Notes: generated by a model not told the origin, from the letters alone. 64,000 bases of DNA from Aralia elata (GCA_034770075.1 CM068377.1:69852358-69916357); one strand, 5' to 3'. Positions 12,737-24,175 are shown, numbered from the stretch's first letter. Made by a program: numbers and translations.

Positions 12737-12857
12737 TATTAGTTTTTGTTCAGACACTCGTTTGAAAGTAGTGGTCCAGGTTTAACCTTTTACCTCATTT
12801 ACACTGGCAAATTAAAAGAACGTCTTGCTACTATTTGGTCGCAGTCATTTCCTTGGG

Positions 12858-13994
12858 ATGTTTAGCTTTGGCAGTGCCAGCCTTGGCCTGAGAGATCTTC
12901 TCTCTAACTCAGGTTGCTTGAGAAGTCTTCATCTTCATTACTCAACATCTGCAGCTGCTGCCACATTGACACAAACCCATTTCATGGTTGATTACCTCAT
13001 AAATTCACTTGGTTTCTCAAGAGAAGAAGCAATTTCTACATCTACAAAGGTAACTCACTTGAAATCTACTAAAATTCCTGATTCTGTCTTGAATTTGTTG
13101 AAACAATATGGTTTAGACAAAACCCATATAAAAAATATAATTTCTTTTTTATCTAAATTGCTATTATCAGATCCAGAGAAAAATCTGGAACCCAAATTTA
13201 GGGTTCTTCAGGACCTTGGCTTATCTGGGTCGGACCTAGTTAAGGTTATCAGAGGTAATCCAGGTCTCATTAAGAGAGGTTTAGATACTCAGATTGTACC
13301 CTCTATTTCATATCTAAAAGAATTATTGGGGAGTGATGAAAATGTGGTTAAGGCTCTCAGAAAATCAGATTGGTTGCTATCATGCTATGCCAAAAAGAGA
13401 ATTCAACCCAATGTTTTGTTGCTACAGAAATTTTGTTTCTCAAAGGAGAAAATTCAGAAGTTCATTACATATCAACCAAGATATGTTCTACAACGTCCCG
13501 AGTGGCTTGGAGGTTTATTGATAAGAGTTGAAAAGGAATTGGGAATTCCTCGTGATTCCACAAGGTTCTTCTATGGTGTTCAGGCTCTTACTTCGGTTAG
13601 TAAATCAACTATGGAGATGAAGTTTGATATCTTTAGGAGTTTTGGTTGGTCTGATTCCGATATAATGACCATGGTTAGGAATCAGCCCCTCTCTTTGACC
13701 TTATCTGAGGCTAAACTTAGAAATGGGTTGAACTTTTTCATGAAAGAACTTGGATATACCCCGCCATACTTGGCTTATCGCACCAGTCTTTTATCACTTA
13801 GTTTGGAGAAAAGGGTGATTCCTCGGAATGAAATTCTCAAAATCCTGCAAGAAAGGAAGCTGTTGAAGCGTAAGTTAACTCTTTATTCAGCTCTGTGCTA
13901 TTCAGAGGTGAAATTTATTAAGGATTTTGTTATGTGCTACAAGGATGAGGTACCTGATCTTCATGAAATATACACCAATTATATGGAACAATGA
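12858..13994 (+). CDS. mTERF-family protein, probably mitochondrial
   Basis: A single uninterrupted frame of 378 codons, typical of the many intronless plant mTERF genes. I chose the ATG at 12858 because the 33 upstream in-frame bases contain no ATG. The first ~35 residues are rich in Ser, Leu and Arg with few acids, then an STSAAAA run, which fits a mitochondrial presequence. The body has repeated helical mTERF motifs such as LGLSGSDLVKVIRGNPGLI and SFGWSDSDIMTMVRNQPL, and a conserved C-terminal block (SLEKRVIPRNEILKIL). Family members bind organellar nucleic acids and act in transcription, splicing or termination; the target here is unknown. It lies between a Stowaway MITE and a solo LTR and shows no stop or frameshift, so it is probably functional. 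Confidence 0.93.
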   Translation: MFSFGSASLGLRDLLSNSGCLRSLHLHYSTSAAAATLTQTHFMVDYLINSLGFSREEAISTSTKVTHLKSTKIPDSVLNLLKQYGLDKTHIKNIISFLSKLLLSDPEKNLEPKFRVLQDLGLSGSDLVKVIRGNPGLIKRGLDTQIVPSISYLKELLGSDENVVKALRKSDWLLSCYAKKRIQPNVLLLQKFCFSKEKIQKFITYQPRYVLQRPEWLGGLLIRVEKELGIPRDSTRFFYGVQALTSVSKSTMEMKFDIFRSFGWSDSDIMTMVRNQPLSLTLSEAKLRNGLNFFMKELGYTPPYLAYRTSLLSLSLEKRVIPRNEILKILQERKLLKRKLTLYSALCYSEVKFIKDFVMCYKDEVPDLHEIYTNYMEQ

Positions 13995-14729
13995 CGATAC
14001 TTGCTTTTTTTTATGAGGTGAGAAACCAAATTTAGTTTGTTGAATGTTTTGAATCCCATTTTGTCATTAATTAAAGTTACTCAAGCTATTGGTGCTTTGG
14101 TTTTGAGAGAGTTGGTGGATCTAACTACACTATGATAAATACTTATTTTACTAATTATATCTCATATCATGGTTAACATTTTAAATTGCTTAATTTGTTT
14201 TACTAGTTTTCTTGTTAGCTTACCTGTTTCTAACCAATCTACAAAAGTGTTGGTACTGGCGAATGAAGGAAATGTCGAAACGCTTCATACTCAAGACGAA
14301 AACCGCACCTTTTGTTTTTCCTCATTGTGGGAATTGGATCAAGGAATAGTTTAGAAGGAAGGTGGGGCTCTTGCTTCTGAGTGCACAAAAAACACTTGTG
14401 AATAAGGCCTATTGAAAATAAAAGGTAGCTGCTCATCCAATAGAAAGGTAGTCTTGGTGTTTTACTCACTAAAGTAATTTTATTTGACTTTATATTTCTT
14501 CTGTAAAAATATCATGACTTTTGAAATGTCAACTTAATAACATTTCAAATTCAAAATTGATAGGAGTCCATTTAATTTTAGTCAATATAATTATGAATGT
14601 AAACTATCCAAAAATTACTCTTAAAAGGGGTTGATTGCAAAACTTGGATATCCAAGGTTTATTGTTTTCAAAACTCAAACATTGGGTTAATATTTGGTGG
14701 TAAGATAATGACATATATGATTGAGGAAG
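13995..14729 (+). other. mTERF 3' UTR and downstream spacer
   Basis: AT-rich, no gene recognised. Short frames here are not supported by motifs. It probably includes the mTERF 3' UTR. Confidence 0.4.
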
Positions 14730-14734
14730 ATATT

Positions 14735-17700
14735 TGTGAAGTCCCCAAATCCGGGTACTTTTAAACCTGGGTCCGGTGCTCTAGGGTACTACCCATTCAA
14801 CACAATAATGACATAAATGTAATTACTATATTATTACAATATGTCTTACTCAAAATCCCAGGTTCTACGACCTTTAAATCATTACACAACATAATAATAG
14901 TGCTACATCATTCATAGTATATTAAACTATTACATAACGGATATATCAAAATCCTCTATTCGGTAACTTTTCCTTTGCATTTGTCCTTTCGGGAACTCTC
15001 GGCACGTTCTAGCTTAGCTGAAAACATTTAATTTAAAGCAAGAATGAGCAACAATGCTCAGCAAGTATAACAGTTGTAATGACAATAAAATCAAGAATCA
15101 TGACTTCTTTCTCTGAAAACTTCAACAACTGAACAATAGTTGTGAAGTAACTTCGGATAATAGAAATAATACTTTTCTTTCGTTTAAAATTTTTTTGAAA
15201 CGACATACTGAGCGGTCCTAAGACTTTAAACTTTTCTTTTTGTAAGGGTGGGTCTAACAGTAATTCAATTGTAAACCGTCTAGCTTGCGGGCACGTCTAG
15301 GTGATCAGCCTATAGTACCCTATGTTGTACCCTATGTTGTACAACACTACTAAAAACGACTATATACGTTTGTTTTGACCGCCTCACAGATCTGCCGGAA
15401 TATCCGACTAATAGTCTCCCATATTAGGGTTGTTCATCTCATACATGCCTTGGAATCCTTATCAAATCAATTTGGTTTGGATAACTCTACTTAATATCAA
15501 TAATATTTCAAAGATTTATTATCAAATTGATAAAACATTTCAACATTTGTCTAGCCGGATTCAAATGGCATCAACGTATTTCTTAAACAATTCATGATTA
15601 TCGAACTTTAAAGCATTAACAGTTTATGTCATAGCATAGCTTGAACACTTGTACAAATACTAAAAGATTTGCATAAGTAAGGAATTCACACAATCGAATA
15701 TGCATTGTGTAAATTTGAACTTCAAAACTTCATGAAACATTCATAAGAACATAGTCAAATGAATATAGAAAGCTTGCAAAAAAGTTTAAGGATACTTGCC
15801 TTATGCGTTCGTTAATAGCTTATGCTAACTTGCTCTTCAAATAGCCTACATAATTCATTCACGATAACACACTAATTAGCCAGATATAGACTTTATATAT
15901 TGGTTTAAGTTATCTTAGTTCTCACTTCATTGTGTCGTGTTTGTTAGTTAATTAGCGCGACCAAATTTAATAAACGTCTCTCAGCGTTGCGGCATTCGGG
16001 AACGACACGACCCTCATAATGTTCTTTACGATGGTTCATTTTATCTTAGAACACATCCTTAATGTTCACTCTTTAGAACTCGAAACGACTTAATAGATAT
16101 GACATGGCGTTACGGAGTTTAGAAAACTCCGCGCGTCGCACACTCGATTGCACGACATGCCCCAACTTTGCCCTGCCCATGCACTGCTCTGCTTCAGCCC
16201 TTCAGCCCATGCGCTGCTGCGCAACTTAGCACGCTGGCCTACTGCACCCCATGCGCTGCAGCACATCTAATAAGCGCTGCTGCGCATGGCCCTCAGGCCA
16301 TTCTACTCAATTTTCCAGCTTTTGAAATTTTAACGCGCTTACTTCTGAGTTTCGTAACGCGCTCATCCGATATCGGAATGAGTCCGTTCTCGAGTTATTT
16401 TCTTACTCGTAACATCCTCTACAAATCCCCCCGAATGGAAAAATTTTCAAGACTCGTTATCAAGCAAAAACAGTGGCTCAAAAATCATTCATTGACTAGT
16501 TTTTCAGTATAACGTTTCAAACGTCTAATTTTCAAATTTTCGTAACTTACTCATTCGAAGTCGGATTGAGCTCGTTCTTGAGCCTACGGCTCACTTATAC
16601 TACGCTTTTTATAAACCTCCACAAAATCGAAATTTCTCGGAAACGATATCTAACCATAAAAACATCTCGAAAGTCATCCGAGACTTAGGTTTTCATGTTT
16701 TAGCCTAGTTTACTAAAAATTTCGCCATAGCTTCGTTATAGCATATTTTTACTCCGTTCCAATTGGAACATTTCCATAACACATACGTATATTTCCTTCT
16801 TCTCGGATTTCAATATACGTCTTACGAACTAACAATTACACTAGTCCGATTATAGTCATTTACGTTGTTTTCCATCTTTTTACGCTTGTGTTCACGTTTT
16901 TAGTTTTCGTTTTTACTTTTCATGCATATTTACCGGTGGTTTAACATATAAAACACCAACATCACAACATCCTTATACCTCCTGAATCCTTCATGATCCA
17001 CCACAACCAACAACAACAACATCCAACAAGCAAATAAAAAGCTTAAAAAAAAGGTGGATGAAGTTAGGGTTTCAATGGCTTACCTCTTGGTTCTTGCTTC
17101 TTTGTTGCAAGCTTAAGGATGATCAAAGCTTGCTTACTCCTCTTCCTTCTTCTCTACCCGTCTCTCTCTCTCTCTCTCTCTCTTTTCTCTCTAAATCTGT
17201 TTTGCTTCTTTACTTAGTAAATAATGAAATGAACAAAGCTAGCAAAGGATGATAACTTGGCTTATTTATAGCAAAACCAAGATTTGGGTTATGATGGACA
17301 TTACACAACCCTTGCTAACTTAACCATCCTCTACTTAATCTAACCAAATAAGTTAAGCTAATCAAGGTTAGTTTATAATGATAAAATGAAGACTTTTTGG
17401 TTAAGAGGTTGGGAAAGATGAAAAAGTGGTTGGGGTATTAATGAGGCTTGCTTGTTGCCCTTCTTTCTTACTAAACATAGGAAAGCTAGACTCCAAGCTC
17501 ATCCCCTAGCCCTCATGGTCGGGCATCCCCCCTTCCCAAACCCCTTTTTGCTTTTGTTTTACCCCATTTGGCAAGCCATGGCTCAATAAAGCAAGACATG
17601 GCTCAACCCTAGCTAAGTCATTCCAACCCTAAGCTTAGTGGCTCAACTCTTGGCTCAACCCTAGCTAAGTCTCTCATCTCAAACCCTAGGCTCAACCCTA

Positions 17701-18090
17701 GGCTCGGTTAATCCAAACTTAGTTTCATTTCTAGTTTCTTTCTAGTTAGGGTTTCTAACTCATCCGATTGGGAAAAAGTCATTTTTGCCCTTTCGTACTT
17801 TTGATTAAAGTTTACGCCTTTTACCCCCGTATAAACTCTATGACGTAATTCGAAAAGTCGAAAAACAAAAAAGCGTTTTTGGCGTGAATAGTGTTTTAGC
17901 GTATTTTCTCGAATTTTTTTTATTTTCTTCTACGAATCAACAACACTTATATTCACTTACAAACACATCATCTAGGTCATAATACGACCTTTTGATCACA
18001 TAACACAAAATAAAATCCATAAAAATTTATTTTATTAAATAATATTTATAAACCTAGTTACAAGTCGAAGCACGATTCTCGATCATTACA
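14735..18090 (-). mobile_element. Solo LTR of the Tekay family with 5-bp target duplication
   Basis: Read on the minus strand it begins TGTAATGATCG and ends CTTCACA, and aligns with the LTR at 5966-9411 along its length (for example the region near 15060-15110 matches 9040-9090 reversed). ATATT occurs immediately on both sides, at 14730-14734 and 18091-18095. No internal region remains, so it arose by LTR-LTR recombination. A (TC)n run sits at about 17160-17184. Short frames inside it are not genes. Confidence 0.92.
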
Positions 18091-18315
18091 ATATTGCTAC
18101 AATTAACTTTAGTTCTTGTACCATAATGGTATTTAGAAACTAATCCTTTCGGATGATTTCACAAACTTTTCGACTTTGGCTTCTGGTTCATGTTGAGCAA
18201 AGAATGGAGCCTATTAGCCATGTCATATGTGGTGAAGAACTTAGCTGAGAAAAGTAGTTACAAAACAAGCCGTTATTTACTAGTCTTTTATGTTAGTTAA
18301 ATTGTTAGTGTTATA

Positions 18316-18582
18316 CTCCATACATTCCAAAATTATAGATACGTTTTTATTCTTTTTGATCAATTCGTGTAATCAAAAAGTTCAAACTCAATATGATTTT
18401 TTTAGTTTTTAGTATAAACAGTTGTAGTTGCTATAAACAAGCTAAAAAGTATTCATAATTGTCATGTTTGTTGTTTTCAAACTTAAACGAAGTAAATATC
18501 AATTTTGAATTTTAAAATTTTGCAAATCGACTTTTTAAAGTCAAAATGTATCACTTATTTAGTTATTTTGGAATGGTGGGAG
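18316..18582. mobile_element. Stowaway-like MITE, 267 bp
   Basis: The left end CTCCATACATTCCAAAAT and the reversed right end CTCCCACCATTCCAAAAT form terminal inverted repeats, flanked by TA at 18314-18315 and 18583-18584. Non-coding. Confidence 0.75.
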
Positions 18583-18914
18583 TATTATGTAATTTTCTGT
18601 AAGTAGTTTTAGAACAATTTAGTTTCACGGTAGTGGTGGCTTAAATAGTTACGGTTAGTGGTAGAAGTAGATTAGGAGTTCTAGGTGTAGTAGTTGGTAA
18701 TTATTTGTTTGTCTTATATAAATACATACCTCCCATTTCATCTCTGGTGGAGGTTTTCATTCTCTTTGAGGTGCATCGACTCTTCCTCAGATTCTTTTGT
18801 TCAAGGTTATTTTCTACCCTTTTCTGTCTTCCTATTTCCTTTTCCTTTTTTACGTTAAACAGGCATGTAAGAATTGGATTCGGTTATAGTGAAGTTGGCA
18901 CCAACTTTACCATT

Positions 18915-19043
18915 GTAAGTTCATATAGCTTTTCATTACATTGGTTATAGAAAATGTTGCATTATCCAATGTAATAAAAAACTATAGAACTTATTAATGC
19001 AACATTTTCTATAACCAATGCAATAACAAGCTATAGAACTTAC
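18915..19043. repeat. Foldback element with ~47-bp arms
   Basis: The left arm (18915-18961) is nearly the reverse complement of the right arm (18998-19043). The short centre carries a third, partial copy in the right-arm orientation, including CCAATGTAATAAAAAACTAT. Transcribed, it would form a long imperfect hairpin. It could be a MITE or a small-RNA precursor; I cannot tell which. Confidence 0.7.
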
Positions 19044-20290
19044 TAAACCCTAACCGGATCCGTAAGAATTAGTATTAGAGGAAGGCATGATCCAACCACA
19101 ATCAACTGAAGAACAGCTTGAAAATGAATTGGCAAGTTCGCACTCACTCAAGAACGATGTTCAAGGAAATTCATTCATCCATTGGAGTAATGGTTTGCGG
19201 GTTATCAATTTGAAGTTTGATGGCTTGATGAGTCTGTGTGATAGCAAAGAAGATAAAAAATTGTGAGCCCAACCAACTATTAGCAGGTAAGGAACAAGTT
19301 TCTGTTGAGAACACTAATCACATTACGCACGGAAGAATAACAGTATAGATTGGATTTAATTTATATTTTGTGATGTATGGAAATTTAAACAATTGTTGTA
19401 TTTTTATTTATTATTTAGGTTTAATTAATGTTGGGCCTATTTATGTTTGTGCTTACTTTTTAATTTTATTTGACATTATTCTTTTTAGTGTTTAGATAGT
19501 ATAAATAGTCTACTAGGATTATTATTTTAGAACAACTCTCATTTATTATTGATTTATTACATTGTTCTGCAGCCTGTTCTATAGTCCCTTTATCCGACCT
19601 TGTAGTTTTCAAGGTTTTTGCTGAGAATTCTTTGTGATTTTTGCAGTATGTGTCAATGGCTAAAGACATTTCTCATAAGATTGCAATAGCGTTTGGTAAT
19701 TTCAAATTAGCTTGTGATGAATTGCATGTGATTTTAAGGCATTTGAAACGACGTTAGAGATCCTTCATCTCTTTTATTTTATGCTAATGGATTTTATGGT
19801 TGAAGCTAGAAATTTGAATCCCATGTGTTTAATGGATGCATTACAATTTACAAAATATGAATCACAAAGGCAAGAATATGAGGAATATGTTGATTGTGAA
19901 ACAGACAGAAATGGGTGGCAACGCCACCATTCAAGGATCACAAACAAAAGCTTAAAGACAATGTTTTTTATGAATGGAATCTTGGGTTACTAATATTTTA
20001 AAATATTATTTAAATTTTTGTTGTGTTATACTATGGAATTATTTAAGTGGTTTTAGTACAAGCCTAGTTTTATGGTTAATGGTTGTAGTGCTTAGATAGT
20101 TTAAGCTAGGGGAAAAATTCACTTTTTCCTATTGAACTAAACCTCGATGAGCAATTGTATTATTGAACTGATTAATTACCATTTAACTAACTAAACTACT
20201 ATTGTTTACACAAGAATCACGTGTAAAGTATGGGCAAATTTGCGAAATTATTAGTGAAAGGATATGAATTCATTTCTCAACAACTAATAT
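19044..20290. other. Unassigned AT-rich DNA
   Basis: Short frames on both strands lack recognisable motifs. No repeat boundary seen. Confidence 0.3.
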
Positions 20291-20615
20291 ATATATATAT
20301 ATATATGTTGGCCGTCGCCATAGGCCTATAGCGACAGAAAAAACCGCCACTATAACCGGTCCGTTAACGGACCGGTCCGTCAGAGAACGGCTGTGTATAT
20401 ATATATATATACACACACACACACGAAAACTTTTTCTAGCGAATCAGAAAAAACGAACCAAAAATGAATTGGTTATAGCGACGGTTTTGTCCGTCGCTAT
20501 AGCCAGTGACGACGGTTTTTTTATCTATTCTGACCTATAACGACGGACTGAACTGTCGCCAATCCGTCGCTATAGCGGTTCGCTGGAGAAGGAGACTGTG
20601 TGTATATATATATAA
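20291..20615. repeat. CGTCGCTATAG-type repeat cluster between TA runs
   Basis: Several direct and inverted copies of a CGTCGCTATAG word (about 20315-20340 and 20470-20575), embedded in (TA)n and (CA)n tracts. A perfect palindrome CCGGTCCGTTAACGGACCGG lies at 20356-20375. The same word occurs in the foldback at 22148-22280. Probably a MITE-like element; termini are blurred by the TA tracts. Confidence 0.5.
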
Positions 20616-20650
20616 AAGGAACACTCAAATAAAAATATATGTAGAAAAAT

Positions 20651-21614
20651 TTACACTTTTATTGGTAGGATGTTTAAGTCACTCCATTCTGGAGTATGAT
20701 ATTCAAGCCATCTGAAGGAATAAATATGTCTTGACTAGTTTCCCAAATTGTATCCCAAGCAAACTTTGTCATTTATATTTATGTTACAGTTATAAAAGAG
20801 AGCATGAATCATCATATGGAGGATTCCTATTCTCTTTCAAGTCACAAACAAAAAAGATCACAAATAATGATTGAAACTTTGCAGAGGTTTGATAAGATTT
20901 GTACATACCTTGTAAAGCAATCTTGCTCGGCCGAATATGAAATCAACTATTTTCTTACAAATCTGAAAAGCTTATTTATTGGCATAAAGGTCACCTCAAG
21001 ATGATATATATAATAGACTCAATGATATGCTAATTTATGTAATTGAAGGTTAAAATAACTATGTAAGACCATTTTGTGTCATTACATTAAATAACATATG
21101 AAATTAATCCAAAAACAACTGACCCATTACTAGACTTGTAAAATACTCCAGTCACATAGATGATATGTAGTACCCCAATCGAGAATGAAATTCTATTTCA
21201 AACTTTTATTAGTTGCACAACTGTTTGTAATAAACATGCAACCTAACTCACATCACCCCAGGAACTACTTTTCAGACATAGTGGCAACAAGCATTTTATC
21301 AAACATGTCTTGTAGGAAAGAAATTGAGGCAAAAGCAGGTTATATTAAACTTCAGATTTAGAGAATTGCCTCTATCTATGTACTGATACTTCTATATCAA
21401 TTGTGAAGCATTAACTTGATAAGCATCAAGAGTTGAAAATATTTTTATCTGTAATTATTGAAATACTTACAGCCGAAGTAGTGATAGTAGCTCCAATTAT
21501 ACCGAAGAGCAAAATTATCCATCGCCACTGCATGTCCTCTTCCTCCTTTTTGGGTTTCTTATTACTACATCCTCTGTTTGGTTTCAGCCATGGGTTGTCT
21601 TCTATTTCAACCCA
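20651..21614 (-). CDS. Probable three-exon gene for a small membrane protein (unrecognised)
   Basis: Three minus-strand open blocks join in phase 0 at good splice sites: 21614-21471 (48 codons, acceptor TTCATATAG, donor GTAAGT), 20962-20909 (18 codons, acceptor CTTTTCAG, donor GTATGT) and 20734-20651 (27 codons plus TAA, acceptor AAACTAG). The first ends in a hydrophobic helix WIILLFGIIGATITTSA preceded by a Lys/Glu-rich stretch; the last has RWLEYHTPEWSDL. The first ATG in the joined frame, at 21533, would give 66 residues with one membrane segment. A CCAAT and a TATATAAAAG box lie upstream at about 21780-21806 on the same strand. An earlier exon is possible, because 21614 follows an acceptor-like sequence. 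I recognise no family. Confidence 0.42.
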
Positions 21615-21779
21615 CTATATGAAAAGGCCAAATCTTATTGATTTTCCATCTTTCAATCTGCCATTGCAACGCTTTGTATCCTTCCTGTTTCAACGCTTTG
21701 TATTGTGTAGTCTGTCCGTAAATTTTTTTTTTTAGAGATTACCAACAAAATTGACTCACGAAAAATTGAAACATTTAAA

Positions 21780-21806
21780 CTCTTTTATATAGGAGATTGG
21801 CCAACT
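21780..21806 (-). promoter_or_regulatory. Candidate core promoter of the small membrane-protein gene
   Basis: On the minus strand CCAAT is followed within a few bases by TATATAAAAG, about 170-250 bp upstream of the first open block. Confidence 0.35.
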
Positions 21807-22147
21807 TTGTAAAGAATTAGAGTAAAAACACCACAAGTCGCTAATAATTAGGATAACTCAACACAATTAATTTTAAATTTGCCTAGTTGACTCAAATAAG
21901 GAGCCTTGTTATAGATAACTAGCTCTTGATGCACGGATTTTGTTATAAGCTTTTAATTTTTATACTGCTCTATATTATCATCGAATCATGTGATGAAAAG
22001 ATTCTACTTGTCCTTAACTATGCTATATATTAATTACAATATTTAATAATATTATTGTTTTCAAGAATATAAATTTTAAAGACCACTAGTTAAATTAAAA
22101 AATATATATATAAGAATAAGAGATAGTGATATATATATATATATATG

Positions 22148-22280
22148 GGCATAGTAGGCTATAGCGACGGTTTTCCACTGCTATAGCGACGGTTTGTCTG
22201 TCGCCATAGATATTTTGTCTATAGCGACGGACAAATTGTCGCTATAGTCCTAGAAAACCGTCGTTATAGCCTACTGTGCA
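22148..22280. mobile_element. MITE-like foldback with CGTCGCTATAG repeats
   Basis: The left end GTAGGCTATAGCGACGGTTT is inverted at the right end (AAACCGTCGTTATAGCCTAC with one change), and the centre has further inverted copies. It sits between (TA)n tracts, which hides any target duplication. Non-coding. Confidence 0.6.
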
Positions 22281-22307
22281 CTACACAGATGTGTACTTAC
22301 ATTTTTC

Positions 22308-22339
<32 letters not shown>

Positions 22340-22388
22340 ATTATATGATAGTAGAATATAGATAAAAAGATTTTGAAAGCGTATTTAT

Positions 22389-22545
22389 TTTCTTGTTTAT
22401 GTTGATGATTTGCTTATTATAGTGATTTGGTTGATACACAACTTCTTATTGAAAAAAAAAATAGAGATTTATTTCTGATAAAGGATGAAAAAATAATTTA
22501 TTTTCTTAGATTTTAAGTTCTATTATTAAGGAATTAGATAAAATT
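22389..22545 (+). pseudogene. Copia reverse transcriptase remnant
   Basis: The frame reads FLVYVDDLLII near 22390-22425, the catalytic box of copia RT, followed by decayed sequence resembling the next conserved block, with stops. The fragment is too short to assign to a lineage. Confidence 0.35.
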
Positions 22546-22859
22546 GATGATAACTATAGTAGCTTAGTTCTGCATAATTATTAATAGTAGCCTGGCTGTG
22601 GATAATCAAATAGATAAGTTTAATCAAGTTAGATAGGAGTCTGATTATGTGTATCTCGTATCTTTATTAGGGTTGTGCATCGGTATAATACCGAACCGAA
22701 CCGGTCCGAACCGTACCGAACCGAATACCGAAAGTGGCCAAATTAGCATACCGAAACCGAAACCGGTTAGGCCGGTATACCGAACCGATTACCCGGTTCG
22801 AAACCGGTTCGGTACCGGTATATACCAAGTTGTACCGATTGTCAAATAATTTTTTTTAA

Positions 22860-23410
22860 ATATTAACCCCTTAATTAATTTGGTAGTCATTTTATAAAGA
22901 AAACTTCCTTAAGACTTTTACCAAATAACTAATGTGGGACTTGAAGACCTTAACTTCACTTGGTAGTCATTTTATAAGGAAAGCTTCCTTAGACTTTTAC
23001 CAAATAACTAATGTGGGACTTAGAACTTAACTTTATTTGGTAGTCATTTTATAAGGAAAACTTCCTTAGACTTTTACCAAATAACTAATGTGGGACTTTA
23101 AGACCTTAGCTTCATTTGATATAGTCATTTTATAAGGAAAACTTCCTTAGACTTTTACCAAATAACTAATGTGGGACTTGAAGACCTTAGTTTCATTTGG
23201 TAGTCATTTAGACTTTTACCAAATATTAATAACTAATGTGGGTCTTGAAGACCTTATCTTCATTTGGTAGTCATTTTATAAGGAAAACTTGCTTAGATTT
23301 TTACCAAATAACTAATGTGGGACTTGGAGACCTTAGCTTCATTTGATAGTCATTTTATAAGAAAAACTTCCTTAGACTTTTATCATCTAATCAATGTGGG
23401 ACTTACACAT
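22860..23410 (-). repeat. Tandem array A: seven ~79-bp units with USE-like and TATA-like boxes
   Basis: Seven copies (AATGTGGGAC at about 22931, 23010, 23088, 23169, 23237, 23315, 23392). Read on the minus strand each starts AGTCCCACATTA, followed after about 33 bases by TATAAA (damaged in some units). Confidence 0.75.
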
Positions 23411-23461
23411 GATGTTGCATGTAAGATAAGGGAGGGAGCTACTGAATTTCAAATTTCCATT

Positions 23462-23690
23462 AAGTCCCACATTGTCTAATATGTCTTCTCTTGTCTTACA
23501 TTTGTTTTATAAATAAGGAGCTCATTGCATATTACAACAAGTCCCACATTGTCTAATGTGTTTTCTCTTGTCTCACATTTGTTTTATAAATAAAGGAGAC
23601 CATTACATATTACAACAAGTCCCATATTGTCTAATAAGCCTTCCTTAGTCTTTCCTCTATTTTGTAAATAGAGTAGACTTGAAGTATTTT
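23462..23690 (+). repeat. Tandem array B: three ~78-bp units with USE-like and TATA-like boxes
   Basis: Units begin with AAGTCCCACATTG at 23462, 23539 and (diverged) 23617. In the first two, exactly 33 bases separate GTCCCACATTG from TATAAATA. Opposite orientation to array A. Confidence 0.75.
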
Positions 23691-24093
23691 CTAAGGCTAG
23701 ACATGAAGGTCTAAAGTAAAGCTTAGTTCTTCTTAATATTAGGCCTTTTTTAAGCTAACCGGTACAACCGGTTCGGTCCGGTACATACCGAACGTAAAAA
23801 AGAGGTAACCGAAACCAGAACCGAAAACCGGTATAAAAGTAAATTACCGAACCGGTACCGAACCGGTTTTTTTTGTACCGAACCGACCAGTTCGGTATGG
23901 TCCGGTTTACCCTAAAACCCGAAAAAACCGAAACTTTTGTCCACCCCTAATCTTTATGTATTGGGGATTCATTTAACTATTGATAGGAGGAGTATAGGAC
24001 TCCTTGTAATATAAAAACGTAACTGTAGTATACTATCAGATAGATGAGAATTACCTTTCTACACTCGATCACTATCTTCTTTAAATTCTTTCA

Positions 24094-24105
24094 TGGTATC
24101 AGAGG
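24094..24105 (+). promoter_or_regulatory. Primer-binding site of the copia element
   Basis: TGGTATCAGAGG directly follows the LTR end; initiator Met-tRNA type. Confidence 0.75.
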
Positions 24106-24175
24106 TCTAGGGTTCTAGATATATTTTTCTTTTCTAGTTTCCTTCCCTTATTCATTTCTTTTCATCTTTTTCATT

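Larger units (their letters stand above)
22668..23949. mobile_element. Non-autonomous hAT-type element, 1282 bp, with 8-bp TSD
   Basis: Perfect 8-bp duplication ATCTTTAT at 22660-22667 and 23950-23957. Ends TAGGGTTGTGCA and, reversed, TAGGGGTGGACA are imperfect inverted repeats. Subterminal regions are packed with CCGAACCGAACCGG-type words in inverted orientation. TSD length and termini place it in hAT. No transposase frame is present. The interior is two opposed tandem arrays described separately. Confidence 0.88.
22597..24092 (+). repeat. 5' LTR of a Ty1/copia element, split by a hAT insertion
   Basis: The sequence up to 22667 and after 23949 joins into one LTR-like segment ending TTCTTTCA just before the primer-binding site at 24094. 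The left boundary is uncertain; 22597 is the nearest TGTGG. No intact 3' LTR remains for comparison. Confidence 0.5.

Noticed and set aside
12825..12857. Earlier mTERF start at a TTG codon
   Set aside because: A plant nuclear gene should start at ATG; the first in frame is 12858.
16168..16512. 114-codon plus-strand frame
   Set aside because: Lies inside the solo LTR and is not shared as an open frame with the other LTR copy.
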